Made by a program: the position numbers and the translations under genes. The notes below the pieces were generated by a model that saw only the letters and a program-made list of their open reading frames with translations, was not told the DNA's origin and made no database searches. A stretch of DNA of 62,326 bases from Nemertoderma westbladi (taxonomy: Eukaryota > Xenacoelomorpha > Nemertodermatida > Nemertodermatidae). Every line of letters starts with the position of its first letter. Position 1 is the stretch's first letter. The stretch lies in contig JAUCBJ010007239.1 in assembly GCA_032718475.1 (NCBI GenBank), positions 1-62,326 on the forward strand. The letters are read 5' to 3'. Shown piece after piece: positions 1 through 11,939 of the stretch.

Positions 1-200
1 ATTTTTATCTTATAACCAGTACGGTACATATACTAATTCGTTTATTGTTTTGGTTAGATTCAACTCTTCTTTAACCGGGGTCTTTAATGAAAACCTGGAA
101 TTTATCACATAAAAGGGATAAACTGCAATGTGAAATATAACAGCACATAGTCTGGTATATTTCACTTTGGCCCACTATGTTATAATTGCGTCGATCCTCC
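1..200 (+). repeat. Dispersed AT-rich repeat, copy 1 (cut by window edge)
   Basis: This segment matches 51765-51900 and 58700-58950 in order: a 'cttataacc..gtac' block, then TTTATTGTTTTGGTTAGATT, then an 'aaacctgg' block, then 'gtgaaatataacagcac'. The three copies differ in which internal part has been tandemly amplified. No coding capacity is visible. The left end lies outside the window, so its boundary is unknown. Confidence 0.65.
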
Positions 201-1648
201 CTGGAGTGGAACGGCTTTTAATTGCGTCCAGATTTACCACCGATCTGTCGACGGAATATTACGCTTACTATATTACTAGCGGATATTTATTATTGTTGAC
301 ATTAAATGCCTTCGGGCTTCGGCCTTTAGATATTTAAACACTATCACCTATAATAATTAATATCATCCAATATAATACCGGTTATGACATTTTGACAACA
401 ACCAATGGGAGTGCATGTACATAACATAACTACTACCAAAGGATCCTCATTCACTCTTTAATTCATAACTCGTAAGAATTCATATTATGAAAGATGATCT
501 TATCTGATCTGACCAGGTGATTTGAATAACTCCCGATATCTCATTCTAACGATATGGATGCTGAACATTTTCTCAGTAAGAAGGTAAAAATATTATCTCA
601 ATCTTAATATTTATATTTATGCCTAACCAACAATGATAAGCTTGAGTACAGTACAGTGCCCAATAACTAGAATTCGCCACATCCTTCAATTACCTCGGTA
701 TCCACAAAAAATGGAGCGAATGGTCACCATGATCATCTATACAATAAAGGTTTAGCAGTATGCGGGCGTCTAGCATTCAGAGTAAACCTAAGATTAATGT
801 CGAAAAACTCAGCACACTGTCTGTGGCGATCTATAATATTACCCGCTATCACATACGGAAGCTGTATCTTTGTAGACAATAATCAAGTGGAGGGTCTAAC
901 CCATGTTCAACGTCTCCGCGTGTTCCACTAGAAGTTATGGTGTGGCATCAGCCGATATTCCTCGTCAACAGCCATCCTATTTGCACTAGATGGTCCAGCT
1001 AGTTGTCCTGTTGATCTACAATGTATTACTGGAAAACGCCGCCGGGCCGGAGCACAGCTAGGGTCGAATGGATGGCACCAAAAACTCTGCAGCGACCCAC
1101 GAGCCGGGCGTCCAACGGTCGGTTGTGTCTGCTGGTTTTGTGGCCATGAGCATTACTTATCAATTATCATGTATTAAAATTCGACCCTGCCGAAGCAACT
1201 TGAGAGTTACTCTGTTTCTTATGGGCTTGCAACGCCCCGACCCAACTTCGGGGGCCGCACCTTTGTAAATATATTGTAAAACTGACTCTTCACTTTTAGG
1301 TTCCTAAACCGTTTTTTAATTCAGATTTTAATTAACAAATGTTTTGGTTTGTTTTTTAATCTATAACAAATTTTACCATATGATGGAAATAAAGTTATCA
1401 ATTTCAAAATTTATATCATATAAGTCACGTTCTGTTCTAAGAGAGAAAGAGTTTACCGGTATATTGATTAATATCGCGGTTGCCACACCGTAGTCTTGGG
1501 TTATGAAAAATAAACCAACTTGAAAATAAGTATATTGGTTAACCTTGTTCAATAGATAGCGCAGTGAGGGTTCATTTAGTTTGGGATCTTAAAAGGGCAA
1601 AATTTGAGATCTTCGAACCCAAATAGAAGCCAACTTCGCTAAACTGTG
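201..1648. other. Non-coding stretch, no gene recognised
   Basis: AT-rich DNA without a convincing ORF. A GC-richer patch near 1030-1265 has short open frames in several phases but no recognisable domain. It could be a worn transposon fragment. Confidence 0.5.
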
Positions 1649-2131
1649 TAAGGGGGCGTTCATAAAGTATGTCACGCAAATTTTTCCGATTTTTGACCCC
1701 CCCCCCCCCCCCCCCCCCTCTGTCACAAAGTGTCACACAAGCTCGACCAACCCCCCCCCGCCCCGACAAAAAATATTTTATTGTAATAATACACAATGTT
1801 TGTTATGCCAAAATACAATATAAATTCAATCACTATATCTACATTTTCCCACGGGCAAGTCAAGTGTTCTTATTCATATATTAATAACAGGTATTACAGT
1901 GTTGTTGGAGTCAATGGCTTCTATGTCCTACTCAATTTATCGATTATACTCAATGTTATTGAGTTTATTGTTTTCCTTAAAGTTACCCACTCTTCTACAC
2001 AAGTGTGAAAGTCAAAGCCAAGCTAACATTAAAGCATAGAACATCGCCATGACCGTCACAAAAGTCGACACCCCCTCCCCCCCTAGTGCGTGACATACTT
2101 TATGAAAAAAAAGTAAAGTAAACGCCCCTTA
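1649..2131. mobile_element. MITE with TA target duplication and C-rich internal tracts
   Basis: The ends are inverted copies: AAGGGGGCGTTCATAAAGT at the left, and its complement at the right with a short A-rich insertion. Both are followed inward by a TATGTCACGC-type block. The element is flanked by TA on each side (1649-1650 and 2130-2131). Inside, runs of C follow 'tttttgacc' and 'gtcgaca'. It has no transposase. TA flanks fit the Tc1/mariner-like range of superfamilies, but the superfamily is not proved. It lies about 70 bp downstream of the CLUH splice donor, within the first CLUH intron. Confidence 0.75.
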
Positions 2132-2192
2132 AAACGAACGATTATATACAATTATATAAATATAAATATTAAAATAATATATTTAAACCAAC

Positions 2193-2204
2193 AAACTCAC
2201 CTGC
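2193..2204 (-). promoter_or_regulatory. 5' splice site of the CLUH exon
   Basis: On the minus strand the exon ends CGC AG and the intron begins GTGAGT. The phase is 2. Reading through gives an immediate TGA, which explains the apparent end of the open frame here. Confidence 0.88.
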
Positions 2205-4398
2205 GATCGTTGCCGATAATCCCCTTACAATCTACGGAGGAACCGATCGGGATCAACTCATTATCATCCCCGAGAACGCAATGCGGCTTAAACTTTAAAT
2301 GTTCCCCGATGGCCGACAGTTTATCGTAATAGGCCGAGTCGCTAACCGTTCGTCTCCCGAAGTCGAACGACCCGTAAACAACGCTGTCCTCCTGTTCGCG
2401 TTCCAGAATACCCGGGATTATAGACTGGCAAGCGACCCGGTAACCCCGGTAGTCGACGATAACCGTCCCGATAAGATGAGTCCCTTCTAAGTCGATCTCG
2501 CTGAAAGCTTTCAATCCTTTTAAATCTGCGTTACAAGCGTAAAATGCTGCGAAATCGCCCCCGAAATCTTTATAATGATCTTTAACATCGAATCCTAAAC
2601 TAAAGAATATATTATTCCAGATGTACATCTGTTGTTTCGGTTCGTCTCCGGGGTTTATCGCGAGAACGTTCCCGTCTACCACGTTCACGGCGCCGCGCGT
2701 GCACGCCGCAACGAAATCCGCGTGAACCTTAAACACCGATTGGTCGCGCGCGACGCGCTGCACGGGGGTGCCGCGCGGCATCTCGCGCGTCAACTGCTGC
2801 TCCTCGTTCCAATCCCGCAGCTGGCCCGTCTGTTCCTCCACCGAGGAGGAACGCTCGCCCCCGGTGTGGAACGCGTCGGTGCAGTGCTCCACGACGGGGG
2901 CCGCCCACGCGTACGTCTGGAATGTGGTGGGGAGTCGCTCGAATATGTGCTTAGCGGCGCGTCGCTTCATCAGCGCGGCCCAGTTCTTCTTGAACGCGGG
3001 GCTGATGAGTTGGAGGAGCTCGACTAGGCTGTGACAGACCGTCTTGGGGTTGGCGGCGCGCGGGTTGAATCGCTCCTCCTTTGAGAGATTCACGTAGAAA
3101 CCCCGAGTGGATGACGTCACAAACAATGACTTGTCCTCCACGGTAACTAAATGGATGTAGAGAAGATCGCCGTGGATACGGCGACACCCCGGGGGCGGGT
3201 TCCAGAACGTTGTCGACATGTGTTTGAGACACTCCTTACTCTTGGCCACATCCTTCGGGGAAGGAAGAAGATGCACCAACGGTCGTTCCTTCCCTAAAGG
3301 AAGTATATGGGAAGGAGGTAGACCTTCGCGCTTCCTATTAGGGGAATCATTACCTGTTTCCCCTTCTAAGATTAGCGGGAGACTTGAGATGCTCTTAAAG
3401 TCTACCCCGAGGTAACTATCAGTCGAGTCAATGCATTTAAGGAGGTCGTGGATGTGTCGCAGGTGGATTTTAGTTTCTCGCAGCGTGTAAGGAGTGTCGT
3501 ATGTCTCGATAACGCTGCCTTCCCCGATCTTCGCATAGTTTTTGAGTTCCGTGAAAAGGTCGAGGTTGACGCCTTCGTGACGGAGGCCGAAACAGGTTCG
3601 ATGACATGTCTCCTCTCGGTCTATCAGTACCTGGTAGAGCTCTTGGACCATGTCGGCCTTGGTTAGGGGCACCTCGAAGGGGTCAAACCCGTGGGGTTGG
3701 ACGGTGACGGTGAATGGGAGGAAGTCAGCGGGTTGTTGGGTGGATGGGTCAGCTGGTTGCTGGGTGGATGGGTCAGTGGGTTGCTGGGTGGATGGGTCAG
3801 CGGGTTGCTGGGTTGATGCGTCAGCGGGTTGCTGGGTGGAAGGGTCAACTGGTTGTTGGGTTGATTGGTCAGTGGGTTGCTTGATTGATGCGTCAGCGGG
3901 TTGTTGGGTGCCTGGGTTAGGGGTTTTTCTGTTCAACGAATCATTGGATTGCTGGGTTGATTGTGCTACCCCAGCTGATAATTCCTCATCTTCTGGGTCG
4001 GGTATGGCCTGATGGGTTCGATTATCTATTCCATTGTCCATTGCGCTTGCAGGTATATGATCCCCACTGGTAGCCATTGCCTCATCATCTATTGAAGGTG
4101 TTGTGTAAGAACGGTTTGTGCACTCGTCCTGACAGATATTGCCATTAACCGCTACCTGTACTGGTTCGTGATTAATCGCTAGGCCTATACCAATTTCGGC
4201 TGAATCCACTGAATTAGTGTTTATTGGTTTATTAGTACCGGTACTGGTAGGCTGATATGCCTTTGTGTGTAAACTCTCATTATTTGATGGCGCCACATCA
4301 GCAGTTGACATAGCAACGGGTTCAATTATAGTAACCGGATCAGATTCACTTCCATTAACATTAGAATAATCCAATGTCTGAGATTTATGTTCATCCAT
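2201..4398 (-). CDS. CLUH: CLUH (clustered mitochondria protein), first coding exon, partial
   Basis: CLUH proteins are cytosolic RNA-binding proteins that bind mRNAs for nuclear-encoded mitochondrial proteins and keep mitochondria dispersed. This exon encodes 732 residues plus two bases. Residues 1-160 are a Ser/Thr/Asn-rich leader, 163-225 a TQQPAD repeat, about 228-310 a CLU N-terminal (ubiquitin-like) domain, about 370-480 the GSKIP-like region (LLYIHLVTVEDKSLFVTSS), and about 510-732 the start of the central Clu domain (QMYIWNNIFFSLGFDVKDHY, GTVIVDYRGYRV). The ATG at 4396-4398 has A at -3 and G at +4, and an in-frame TAA lies four codons upstream. The exon stops inside the family motif GIIGND at a consensus donor, CAG|GTGAGT; the apparent TGA at 2197 is intronic. 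The remaining exons lie beyond the left edge; none was found in 1-2196. Confidence 0.93.
3724..3912 (-). repeat. 24-bp coding minisatellite in CLUH
   Basis: About eight imperfect copies of a 24-bp unit encode the octapeptide STQQPADP with A/T/V and P/A/Q variants (residues 163-225). The unit length keeps the frame. The array sits in the disordered leader just before the CLU N-terminal domain, where CLUH family members are variable. Confidence 0.88.
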
Positions 4399-5094
4399 AT
4401 TTCGTATTTAGATTTCAGGTCTACTTAATTATTTAACACACTATCTAAAAGGAACATAAAATCTAATAATGTAATACCGGTACTGTAATACTGTAATAGT
4501 AAACGCAAACACAACCATAAAATAAATTCCATAGGTCTATATGGTAAAAATGTATGATTACCGCAGTCCTAATATGCTAATTAACTTGTTAGGCAAATTA
4601 TTTATTCGCGCCGCACATGCTCAAATTTGCGTCACCTTAACTCAAAATTCACACCGAGCCATATCCAAAATCACTGTCTGTCTGTATCAATATTTTTTAC
4701 CGCGGCAGCTACAAAATGTAAATTAAAATAATGACCGTACGGTACAGTATGCGTATATTGGTCTTTCAGTATGTTTGGTAAATAAGATATATATATGTTT
4801 ACAAAATGCAGACAAATAAAATAAAGTACAGAAGTATAATAGATAGGCCTACATAACATATCTATTATCTATACCAGACCAGTATACTGCTATATCAGAA
4901 TGCCAGAAAGACAACGACTTCAATAGGCCTAATTATTATTTTTATTATTGACACCTCGTTTATTTTAAAATAGATGAGGGAGAAAATCAACAAGGTTACA
5001 GTACAGGACACGTAACACTAGTGTTACAACAGTGCGTTACACTAGTGATAAAACACATGATAAAACACATGATAAAACAATTAATTAATTAACT
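4399..5094. other. Upstream flank of CLUH, no gene
   Basis: AT-rich sequence with short ACCGGT/GGTACC palindromes and a small direct repeat of 'gataaaacaca' near 5045-5075. The CLUH promoter and 5' UTR must lie here, but no TATA box or initiator can be assigned safely. Confidence 0.4.
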
Positions 5095-5595
5095 ACATAG
5101 ATCTATTTAATTTACAATATTGTAACAGGTTTACCTCCTTTAGCTTTGAACTGAAGCTTTGAACCGTAATGTCCTTGCTGGCGGAGTTTACAATGGTAGA
5201 AGATAAATTGTTCCAAATTGAAACAACTCTATTTCTAAAGCAATATTGACTGATCTGTAGTCTCGAGCGGTGTCAGGGTGTTGAAATAATTTAAAATTGT
5301 GGCCTCTTGAACCTGAACTACTGTAATTGCACCAGTGAAGAAAGAATCTGAGTCTAAGTCAACACATTTATTATATAATAATAATATATATTACAAGTAA
5401 ATTTCAAATCAAAAATTAACCTACGCACTTCCAGCGGCTGCAAGTCCAAAAACTGTAAACGTTCTATTTAACTACGTTTATCCAATCCACATCGAGCAAA
5501 TAACCTTCGCGTGAAATAACGTTGCGCCCTTTCGATTAAATCAATACATCTCAAATTAAAGGGCGACCAAACTGGAGTACAGTATTCTACTAAGT
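5095..5595 (-). pseudogene. LINE relic: 3' end of a reverse-transcriptase ORF
   Basis: Translating the minus strand gives scattered blocks typical of the C-terminus of CR1/Jockey-like non-LTR polyproteins: YCTPVWSPFN, IDLIERAQRYFTRRLF, LQFLDLQPLEVRRLIFDL, and near the end NRVVSIWNNLSSTIV followed by FSSKLKEV. Stops and frame changes separate the blocks, so the copy is dead. The 5' part, including the catalytic core, is missing. Confidence 0.72.
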
Positions 5596-6740
5596 TAAAC
5601 TAAAAGTATATGCGGAATTTTTAAGATCTATTGGTGACTGATGAGAAGCAAGAAGAGCTGAAATGAAATGTTCCTGAATAAAAAAATATTCTGACTGTCA
5701 GTACAAATTATTAGACCGCAAATACTTTTATGTTATTTTGGGTAGATAATGGCGGTATGACCAGACCAGCTGACGGTACCGGTAGCGGCAATGGATAACT
5801 TATAGGGCTAAAGTCTTTGTCTACTTCATACTGTCTGACTATTATACAGTTGCAGTAGGCCTACTGCAGTAATGGATAAAAATAATAGTTAAAATAACAG
5901 AATAAATGTATAGGCCTAAATTTTCAGCACCGGCTGACCGGTGTATGCAGAGAATTTTCACTTCCCAGGCACCAGGCAAAATCACTCCCCGGTTAAAATT
6001 CCCTAGCACCTAGTGCAGTAGTGTATTCTCATTCCCGGGGTGTATTTTCCCCACCGGTCTGCCAGTAGTGTATTTTAACCCCCTCCGCCCTCCAGTGCAG
6101 CAGTGAAAACTCACCCCTGTATTTATCAATTTTCACTCTGTCAGTCTGTGCAAATCCATCACCGGTTAAATTTTACTAGTTGCTAGTCAGCTAGTGTAGG
6201 CCTAGTGTATTCTCACTCCCGGCTGCCCGCTCACCGCTGCCCGGTGTATTTTTTTTGTAGGCCTATCTTCTAAAGTAGCATAGGGCAGTAGGGCTGTAGG
6301 GGCCTACCTACTTTTGAATATATATAAAACCGTGATAACTAATCTGTGTACTACTGTCTGTACTACTTACTATCTGCAGATCTGACTATAGCTATAGCTG
6401 TATACTGGTATATCAGTATATAGGCTGATAGGTATCTGTGGTCATGTGTTCGCTTAATTGTAGGATTATACTGTTATATCGAATTTAAATTATATTGAAA
6501 TTTAAAATATCATGGGGGGGGGGGGGGTTAAGATAAGAATACACAGAGGGGGGTTAAATTTCACTAAAAAATCACCCAGAGTAGTTTCAGAGTTTCACGT
6601 CATCCCCGGTTAAAATATACCCCAGCAGTTAACAGGTTAATACTGAATTCTAACCGGGGGTGAATTTTTAGGGCAGTAGGCTGGTAGGGGGGGTGGAAAT
6701 TCTCTGCTACAACGGTATAATGGTGAAACCATAAGAGATT
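5596..6740. repeat. Degenerate CCGGT-rich repeats, no gene
   Basis: From about 5930 to 6690 short phrases recur imperfectly: 'accggtgtat', 'cccggttaaaat', 'tagtgtattctcac'. This suggests an old tandem array of unclear unit. A G tract of about 14 lies at 6513-6527. No ORF is convincing. Confidence 0.45.
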
Positions 6741-8365
6741 TTAACAATGCTAAATGAAAAAGTAGGCCTACCGCGCCGTACTGACGTTGGGTGTTTTTCA
6801 CACAATTCCAAATTCCGCGAACCTTTATTTAATTTCCGCGCACAACAGCACAAGGCAGCAAGGCGTTGCGAGCAGCCTGGCTGCTGTACAACAGATACTA
6901 ATTCGTTTATTGTTTTGGTTTTTATTGTTACCGGTATTGTTTTGGATTTTTTTTAGTGAAAAACCTGGTAGGGGGCAGGGGCCTATTCTTCGTCTTCACA
7001 TGACTTCTGATGTGACATCAGCACATGGTGCGATGGACAGATGGGGGTATACTCTGATTACTCAGCTAGTACAATCAAATTATACCTAAATTCGAAAACA
7101 TCTAGGCCTAATGTCTAAACTGAATGTCACATGTAACATACTGACATAAGGCAGCAAGGGCTGAGGGGGGCATTGCTGCATTGCCAGAAAAAAATAATAC
7201 AATAAAAAAATAATACAATTTAATATGGTACCGGTACCAGTACACGTAGGCCTACCGGTACGACAAGTAAAAATGTCATGCCATTGCTGCATTGGGTTGA
7301 TTAGAGAGAATACTGGACTAGGGCGTGATTTTAATAGTGCTCTAGTATTAATTCAGGTACGTACGTCATCCTACCCTGACCAATGGGAGCCTCCAGCACT
7401 CCCAGTCGGGAACCAATTAATCCTCACAACACAACAAAATACTTATCCAATGGTCGAATGGCTTACTCCACGTTGCCTACTGGGTTCTCCTCTAAGTTTA
7501 ATGCAGTAACCATAGTGTTATCTTATCTTCGTTAGTACAGTATGAGTTAAACAACTATAAGGCCCTGTAAGGATAATCTGGGTCGACCTTCACTCACTGT
7601 ACAAACTGATTTCCCATTACCGCAAAATAATTGCCTTAGAAATTAGTTCGTTTCTTCCCGTCAGAGTTGAAAATTGGATTTTATCCACCAAACCATAACG
7701 ACATCTTTACATGTTAACGATATTAATCAACGTTCCCTCCCTCCAAAATTATCTTAGAGGAAATTGATTTATTAAAAATTAAACAAATCATATAAATTTT
7801 AAAATTAAAATTAACATATTCAAAATTAAACTAATTTAACCAACAACAGTAAGAATTTAGGCTTCAAGCAATGAAGTTAATATAATAGAGGGGAAAAACA
7901 TAAGCCAAGCCAAATTGCTTTTGATTAGATATTGGAGAGAGAAGAGGTTAACTTGAAATGGAGTGAATAACCTCGCCCTACTGATAATATAACGCACCAA
8001 CACTTACTTCCATTACACGGTAAGTATAGTAAGTAACTCTCTCCAATTGATCATTGATCGTAGTGTATTCATAAATCCAACAATGGCAATGATTGCATAC
8101 AAACTACTTACATTATTATAATACATTTTAGCTGTACATTTCTTAATTACTTTAAATACTCACACAATGGATGCACTACGACTATAATAGTTGGTTGATG
8201 AACTTTTTGATCATTGTGTGCATACTCATTGTCATCCGTCTGATGTTGTTACATGTTGGAAAGATCACCCGGCTGTGTTCTTGATATAGAGAACGTGATT
8301 TATACTCACCTACTACAGCAATTACAGTATATGACACTATAGATGATGGACGGCTTGCACTAAGG
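6741..8365. other. Non-coding stretch, no gene recognised
   Basis: Only short open frames are present. The phrase 'ctaattcgtttattgttttg' at 6898-6917 shows a fragment of the dispersed repeat also found at 1-200. I see no domain, RNA gene or clear mobile-element ends. Confidence 0.4.
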
Positions 8366-8369
8366 GGTG

Positions 8370-8476
8370 TTTGATAAAGGTGGACTGGACACAAAAAACA
8401 TGGACAACAAACAGACCAATCAGAAATGTGTTAAGCAAAGCAGTTTGTAGCGATGGGTCTGTCCACCCTTTTCAAG
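8370..8476. mobile_element. Short MITE copy 1
   Basis: About 107 bp with inverted ends TTTGATAAAGGTGGAC and GTCCACCCTTTTCAAG. It shares ends with the copies at 8518-8610 and 9400-9516. It has no coding capacity. Confidence 0.7.
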
Positions 8477-8517
8477 TTTTCGCTTTCTTAGTTACATAAT
8501 TGGGAATAAGATGTGTG

Positions 8518-8610
8518 TTTGAAAAAGGTGGACTGGACACAGGCACATAAAATATAGATAATAGTAAGCAATGCTGTTTTGTAGTGATTGGACTGTCTAC
8601 CTTTTTCAGG
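8518..8610. mobile_element. Short MITE copy 2
   Basis: About 93 bp with ends TTTGAAAAAGGTGGAC and GTCTACCTTTTTCAGG. It lies 41 bp from copy 1 in the same orientation, so the two form a tandem pair. Confidence 0.7.
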
Positions 8611-8825
8611 TTTCAATTATCTATCTATAATCGGCATGCTGGAAGCAACTGCATTAAGAATGCTGCCGGTGTCCTAGGCGTATCTAACCCCCCCCCCCCC
8701 CCCCCCCCCCGCGCGGATTGCCACCCTATAGATGACTTACAGTATAAAAATAGCAGGTCTAGCGTACCGTACAGCACTTTAACTTTGATTTATTGGTTTA
8801 TTTTTGTGGTTAGGTTAGTTGGTCA

Positions 8826-8967
8826 GGCCCAAACCCTAATTAAAACTGTCATTAGTAACCCTATAACCTTAGAGTCATGATGCTCTACAGTAATCTAAGT
8901 AATTTTGTGGAATTTAGGATCAGAAATATTTAAGGTTACATGACAGTTTTAATTAAGGTTTTGGGCC
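8826..8967. mobile_element. Hairpin element, about 140 bp
   Basis: The left arm GGCCCAAACCCTAATTAAAA is followed by CTGTCAT. The right arm at 8940-8967 is its near-perfect complement. The short spacer makes this a foldback or MITE-like element. Confidence 0.65.
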
Positions 8968-9399
8968 TCCATTTCCACTTTGAATTAGGGTTTCGGACCG
9001 CAACTCCCAAAATATGGGAACTTAATTTACCTCCCTCGCTGCACTCGGTCGTTTAATAACAGATCACGGGATGAACGGTAAATAAAGCATATTATATTTC
9101 CCTCACAGTACAATAGGTAGTTATTATAATTAACTTTATACTGTAATGCGTTAGAATATTGACGTTCCAATATTGATGCTAAGGCTCAGCTCACAGACTT
9201 CGTGGCTCGCCCCATATTATTGAACTATGCCTATTTTGACAACTTCGGTTGGTCACAGTTGGGATAATACTAACAATAATAATCCATAAAAACCTTCTGA
9301 AAATTTATGAAAAACGTGGACAGAGCTGCTATAATGTGCAAATCAATCTTGGTCAATTCATTGCCTGTTCTTTCTCAACCCAATCCACCTTATTCAAAT

Positions 9400-9516
9400 T
9401 TGAAAAAGGTGGACAACATAAGCTGTTAAAGGTGGACATGCTGTGTGACGCAAATTGCCCGTGATTGGTCTGTGCATTGTCCATGTTTTCTGTGTCCAGT
9501 CCACCTTTTTCAAACA
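9400..9516. mobile_element. Short MITE copy 3
   Basis: Ends TTGAAAAAGGTGGAC and GTCCACCTTTTTCAA. The inner part, read on the minus strand, shares 'ggactggacaca', 'aacatggaca' and 'gaccaatca' with copy 1. A second inverted copy of the end abuts on the left, giving a palindrome centred near 9399. Confidence 0.7.
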
Positions 9517-9527
9517 CTCTGCACTAA

Positions 9528-10140
9528 GGTGCGCAGTGCCGGTGGACCCAGCAACATAGTGCCCCCAGATCTCGCGGTCAGCCAAACACAGTGCCGGCGG
9601 ACCCAGCAACATAGAATCCCAAGATCTCACGGTCAGCCACATACAGTGCCGGCGGACCCAGCAACATACTGACATAGCGCCCCCAGATCTCACGATCAGC
9701 CCCACACAGTGCTGGTAGACCCAGCAACATAGCGCCTCTAGATTTCATGGTCAGCCATTCACAGTGCCGGCGGACCCAGCAACATAGCGTCCCAAGATCT
9801 CACGGTCAGCCACACACAGGGCCGGCGGACCCAGCAACATAGCGTCCCAAGATCTCATGGTCAGCCACACACAGGGCCGGCGGACCCAGCAACATAGCGT
9901 CCCAAGATCTCACGGTCAGCCACACACAGGGCCGGCGGACCCAGCAACATAGCGTCCCAAGATCTCACGGTCAGCCACACACAGGGCCGGCGGACCCAGC
10001 AACATAGCGTCCCAAGATCTCATGGTCAGCCACACACAGGGCCGGCGGACCCAGCAACATAGCGTCCCAAGATCTCACAGTCAGCCACACACAGTGCCGG
10101 CGTACCCAGCAACATAGCGCCCCCAGATCTAACGGTCAGC
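9528..10140. repeat. 55-bp minisatellite, about 11 copies
   Basis: The unit begins GCCGGCGGACCCAGCAACAT and includes AGATCTCACGGTCAGCCAC. Measured spacing between well-conserved units (9821 to 9876) is 55 bp. Outer units are more diverged than inner ones, as expected for an array growing by unequal exchange. It directly follows MITE copy 3. Confidence 0.92.
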
Positions 10141-10580
10141 CTGTTAAAGCTATTGCGGTAAAAATGTGTCGTTTTGTGCAATTCTCGAACTACTCTAAAA
10201 GAGCCAGCATTATTTTAAAGTATTAGAGAATGGATAGACTTATGCCCTCTAGCGTTTGTTTTAGTACAGAGATACCATGACGAAATTAGCCAGCTGTTTC
10301 TTTATGCGTATGTTATATTTCGGCCAATCAGCGCGATTTTGGGTTTACTGCCTTTGTTGACATGAAAATGACGCAATGCGACAAAATACTGACTTTTTGA
10401 CTTTGCCCAGAGCATCAGTGGTCAGAGAAAATCATAGAACGCAAATCAATTAACTTTCCACTTTCCATTCTGACTTTCCACTCTCTGGACACTCTCAATA
10501 GCAACACATCCTGACATTCTGACACTGCCGGCACTGCATCCCTTATACTGTTTTTATACTGTTATTATATAATGTGTTTG
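10141..10580. other. Non-coding spacer between minisatellite and LINE relic
   Basis: No ORF of note. It contains short direct repeats of 'tgactttccac' near 10450-10485. Confidence 0.4.
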
Positions 10581-10584
10581 CATC

Positions 10585-11866
10585 AGTCATGAATCGCATC
10601 AGGGATCCCATTGATTGAGAGACTGCTCCGTGGAAATCAGAATGGGTTCCGTAAATGTCGTGGGACCATGGAGCCCATTTTGGCACTTAGAAGAATAATT
10701 GAAGAGTTATCAAAAAAGAAAGACAGGCATCTGGCTGTTATCTTTGTTGACTTCTTCAAGGCCTTTGATTCAGTCTCTCGCTCACGTATGTTCAGCATAC
10801 TTTCATTATATGGGATTCCTGATGAAATTATTGCAGCAATCAGATCAGTATACGAAGGTTTGACAACATTTGTGTCTACTGTTGACGGTGACACAGAACC
10901 ATTTGAAGTGTTATGGGACGTCCTCCGGGGAGACACACTTGCACCATTCTTGTTCATAATTGTTGTTGACTATGTTCTACGCATATCCTTAGATCATCAT
11001 AATGATGATGGGGTGATGATAACTCCACCTACTGGCTCCAGAAGTCGAGGAAATCCTGCCAAGTACCTAACTGATCTAGACTTTGCTGATGACTTAGGAG
11101 TACTCTCAGAATCACTAGAGGGAGCCCAACGGCTCCTCAGCTCATTAGAACATGCTGCTTCTAGTGTTGGTCTTTTTATTAACTCCAGAAAGACCAAAAT
11201 TTTGACAGTTAACTTTGAAAGTCCTCAGCAAGTCTCTGATCGGATGAGCATAAGCTCAAAAGATGGTATGCTTGAGCATGTGGATGACTTCTGTTACCTG
11301 GTATCATGAATCCGGAAGTCAGGTGAGGACCTTCGAATTCGTAAGGGAAAGGCATGGGCAGCCTTGAATAGGCTTTCCATGATTTGGAAGTCACCGAGAA
11401 TTAATCGGAAACTTAAGGTCCGATTATTTAGAGCAGCAGTAGTTCCAGTACTCCTCTATGGGAGTCAATGCTGGTCTCTAACTGCTGAGGACACCAAATC
11501 TCTGGATGGCACATTCCACAAGAATGCTTCGCCGGGTTCATTGTGTCAAGTACAATGCACACATCTCCAACCAGACACTATATAACATTGTAGGTGTCTC
11601 ATTGGTTTCCCCAAGCTTGACACTAGAACAAAATCGCCTCCGCTTCGCAGGACATTGCTTTCGCCGTGAGGACCAGCCAGTGCATAATCTTGTACTTTGG
11701 CAGCCTCATGGAGTGAATAAGCATGGTGGACAGCCCATGACTTTCTTGAGACGCATCTTAAAGGATACTAGCCTTGAAGATGCGGATGATCTAGCAAATT
11801 TCATGTGTGATAGGGAGTTGTGGCGGTGCAATTTTGTCGATAAGCCAGCACAGCATTCTTAAAAAT
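10585..11866 (+). pseudogene. RTE-like non-LTR reverse transcriptase, broken
   Basis: A 5'-truncated polyprotein of the RTE-like group. Visible blocks in order: NRIRDPI, NQNGFRKCRGTMEPILALRR, FVDFFKAFDS (RT motif A), LRGDTLAPFLFIIVVDYVLR (RT motif B region), LDFADD (motif C, catalytic Asp pair), FRAAVVPVLLYGSQCWSL, and RLRFAGHCFRRED in the C-terminal region. A frame change lies near 10609, an in-frame TGA at 11307-11309 and another frameshift near 11510-11522. The endonuclease is absent. A short TAG repeat near 11892 may be the 3' tail. Confidence 0.9.
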
Positions 11867-11939
11867 GCAGCTGCAATGCAGCATGCCGATCCTAGTAGTA
11901 GTAGTGTTTGTAACTCATTTAATCGATGCTTATATTTGG

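Noticed and set aside
1068-1268. Small GC-rich ORF as a gene
   Set aside because: No domain, splice site or start context stands out; too short to support.
2299-4012. Plus-strand ORFs opposite CLUH
   Set aside because: They are antisense shadows of a strongly conserved coding exon.
9528-10140. CRISPR-like regular repeats
   Set aside because: The 55-bp units are contiguous with no unique spacers, and the context is an animal genome.
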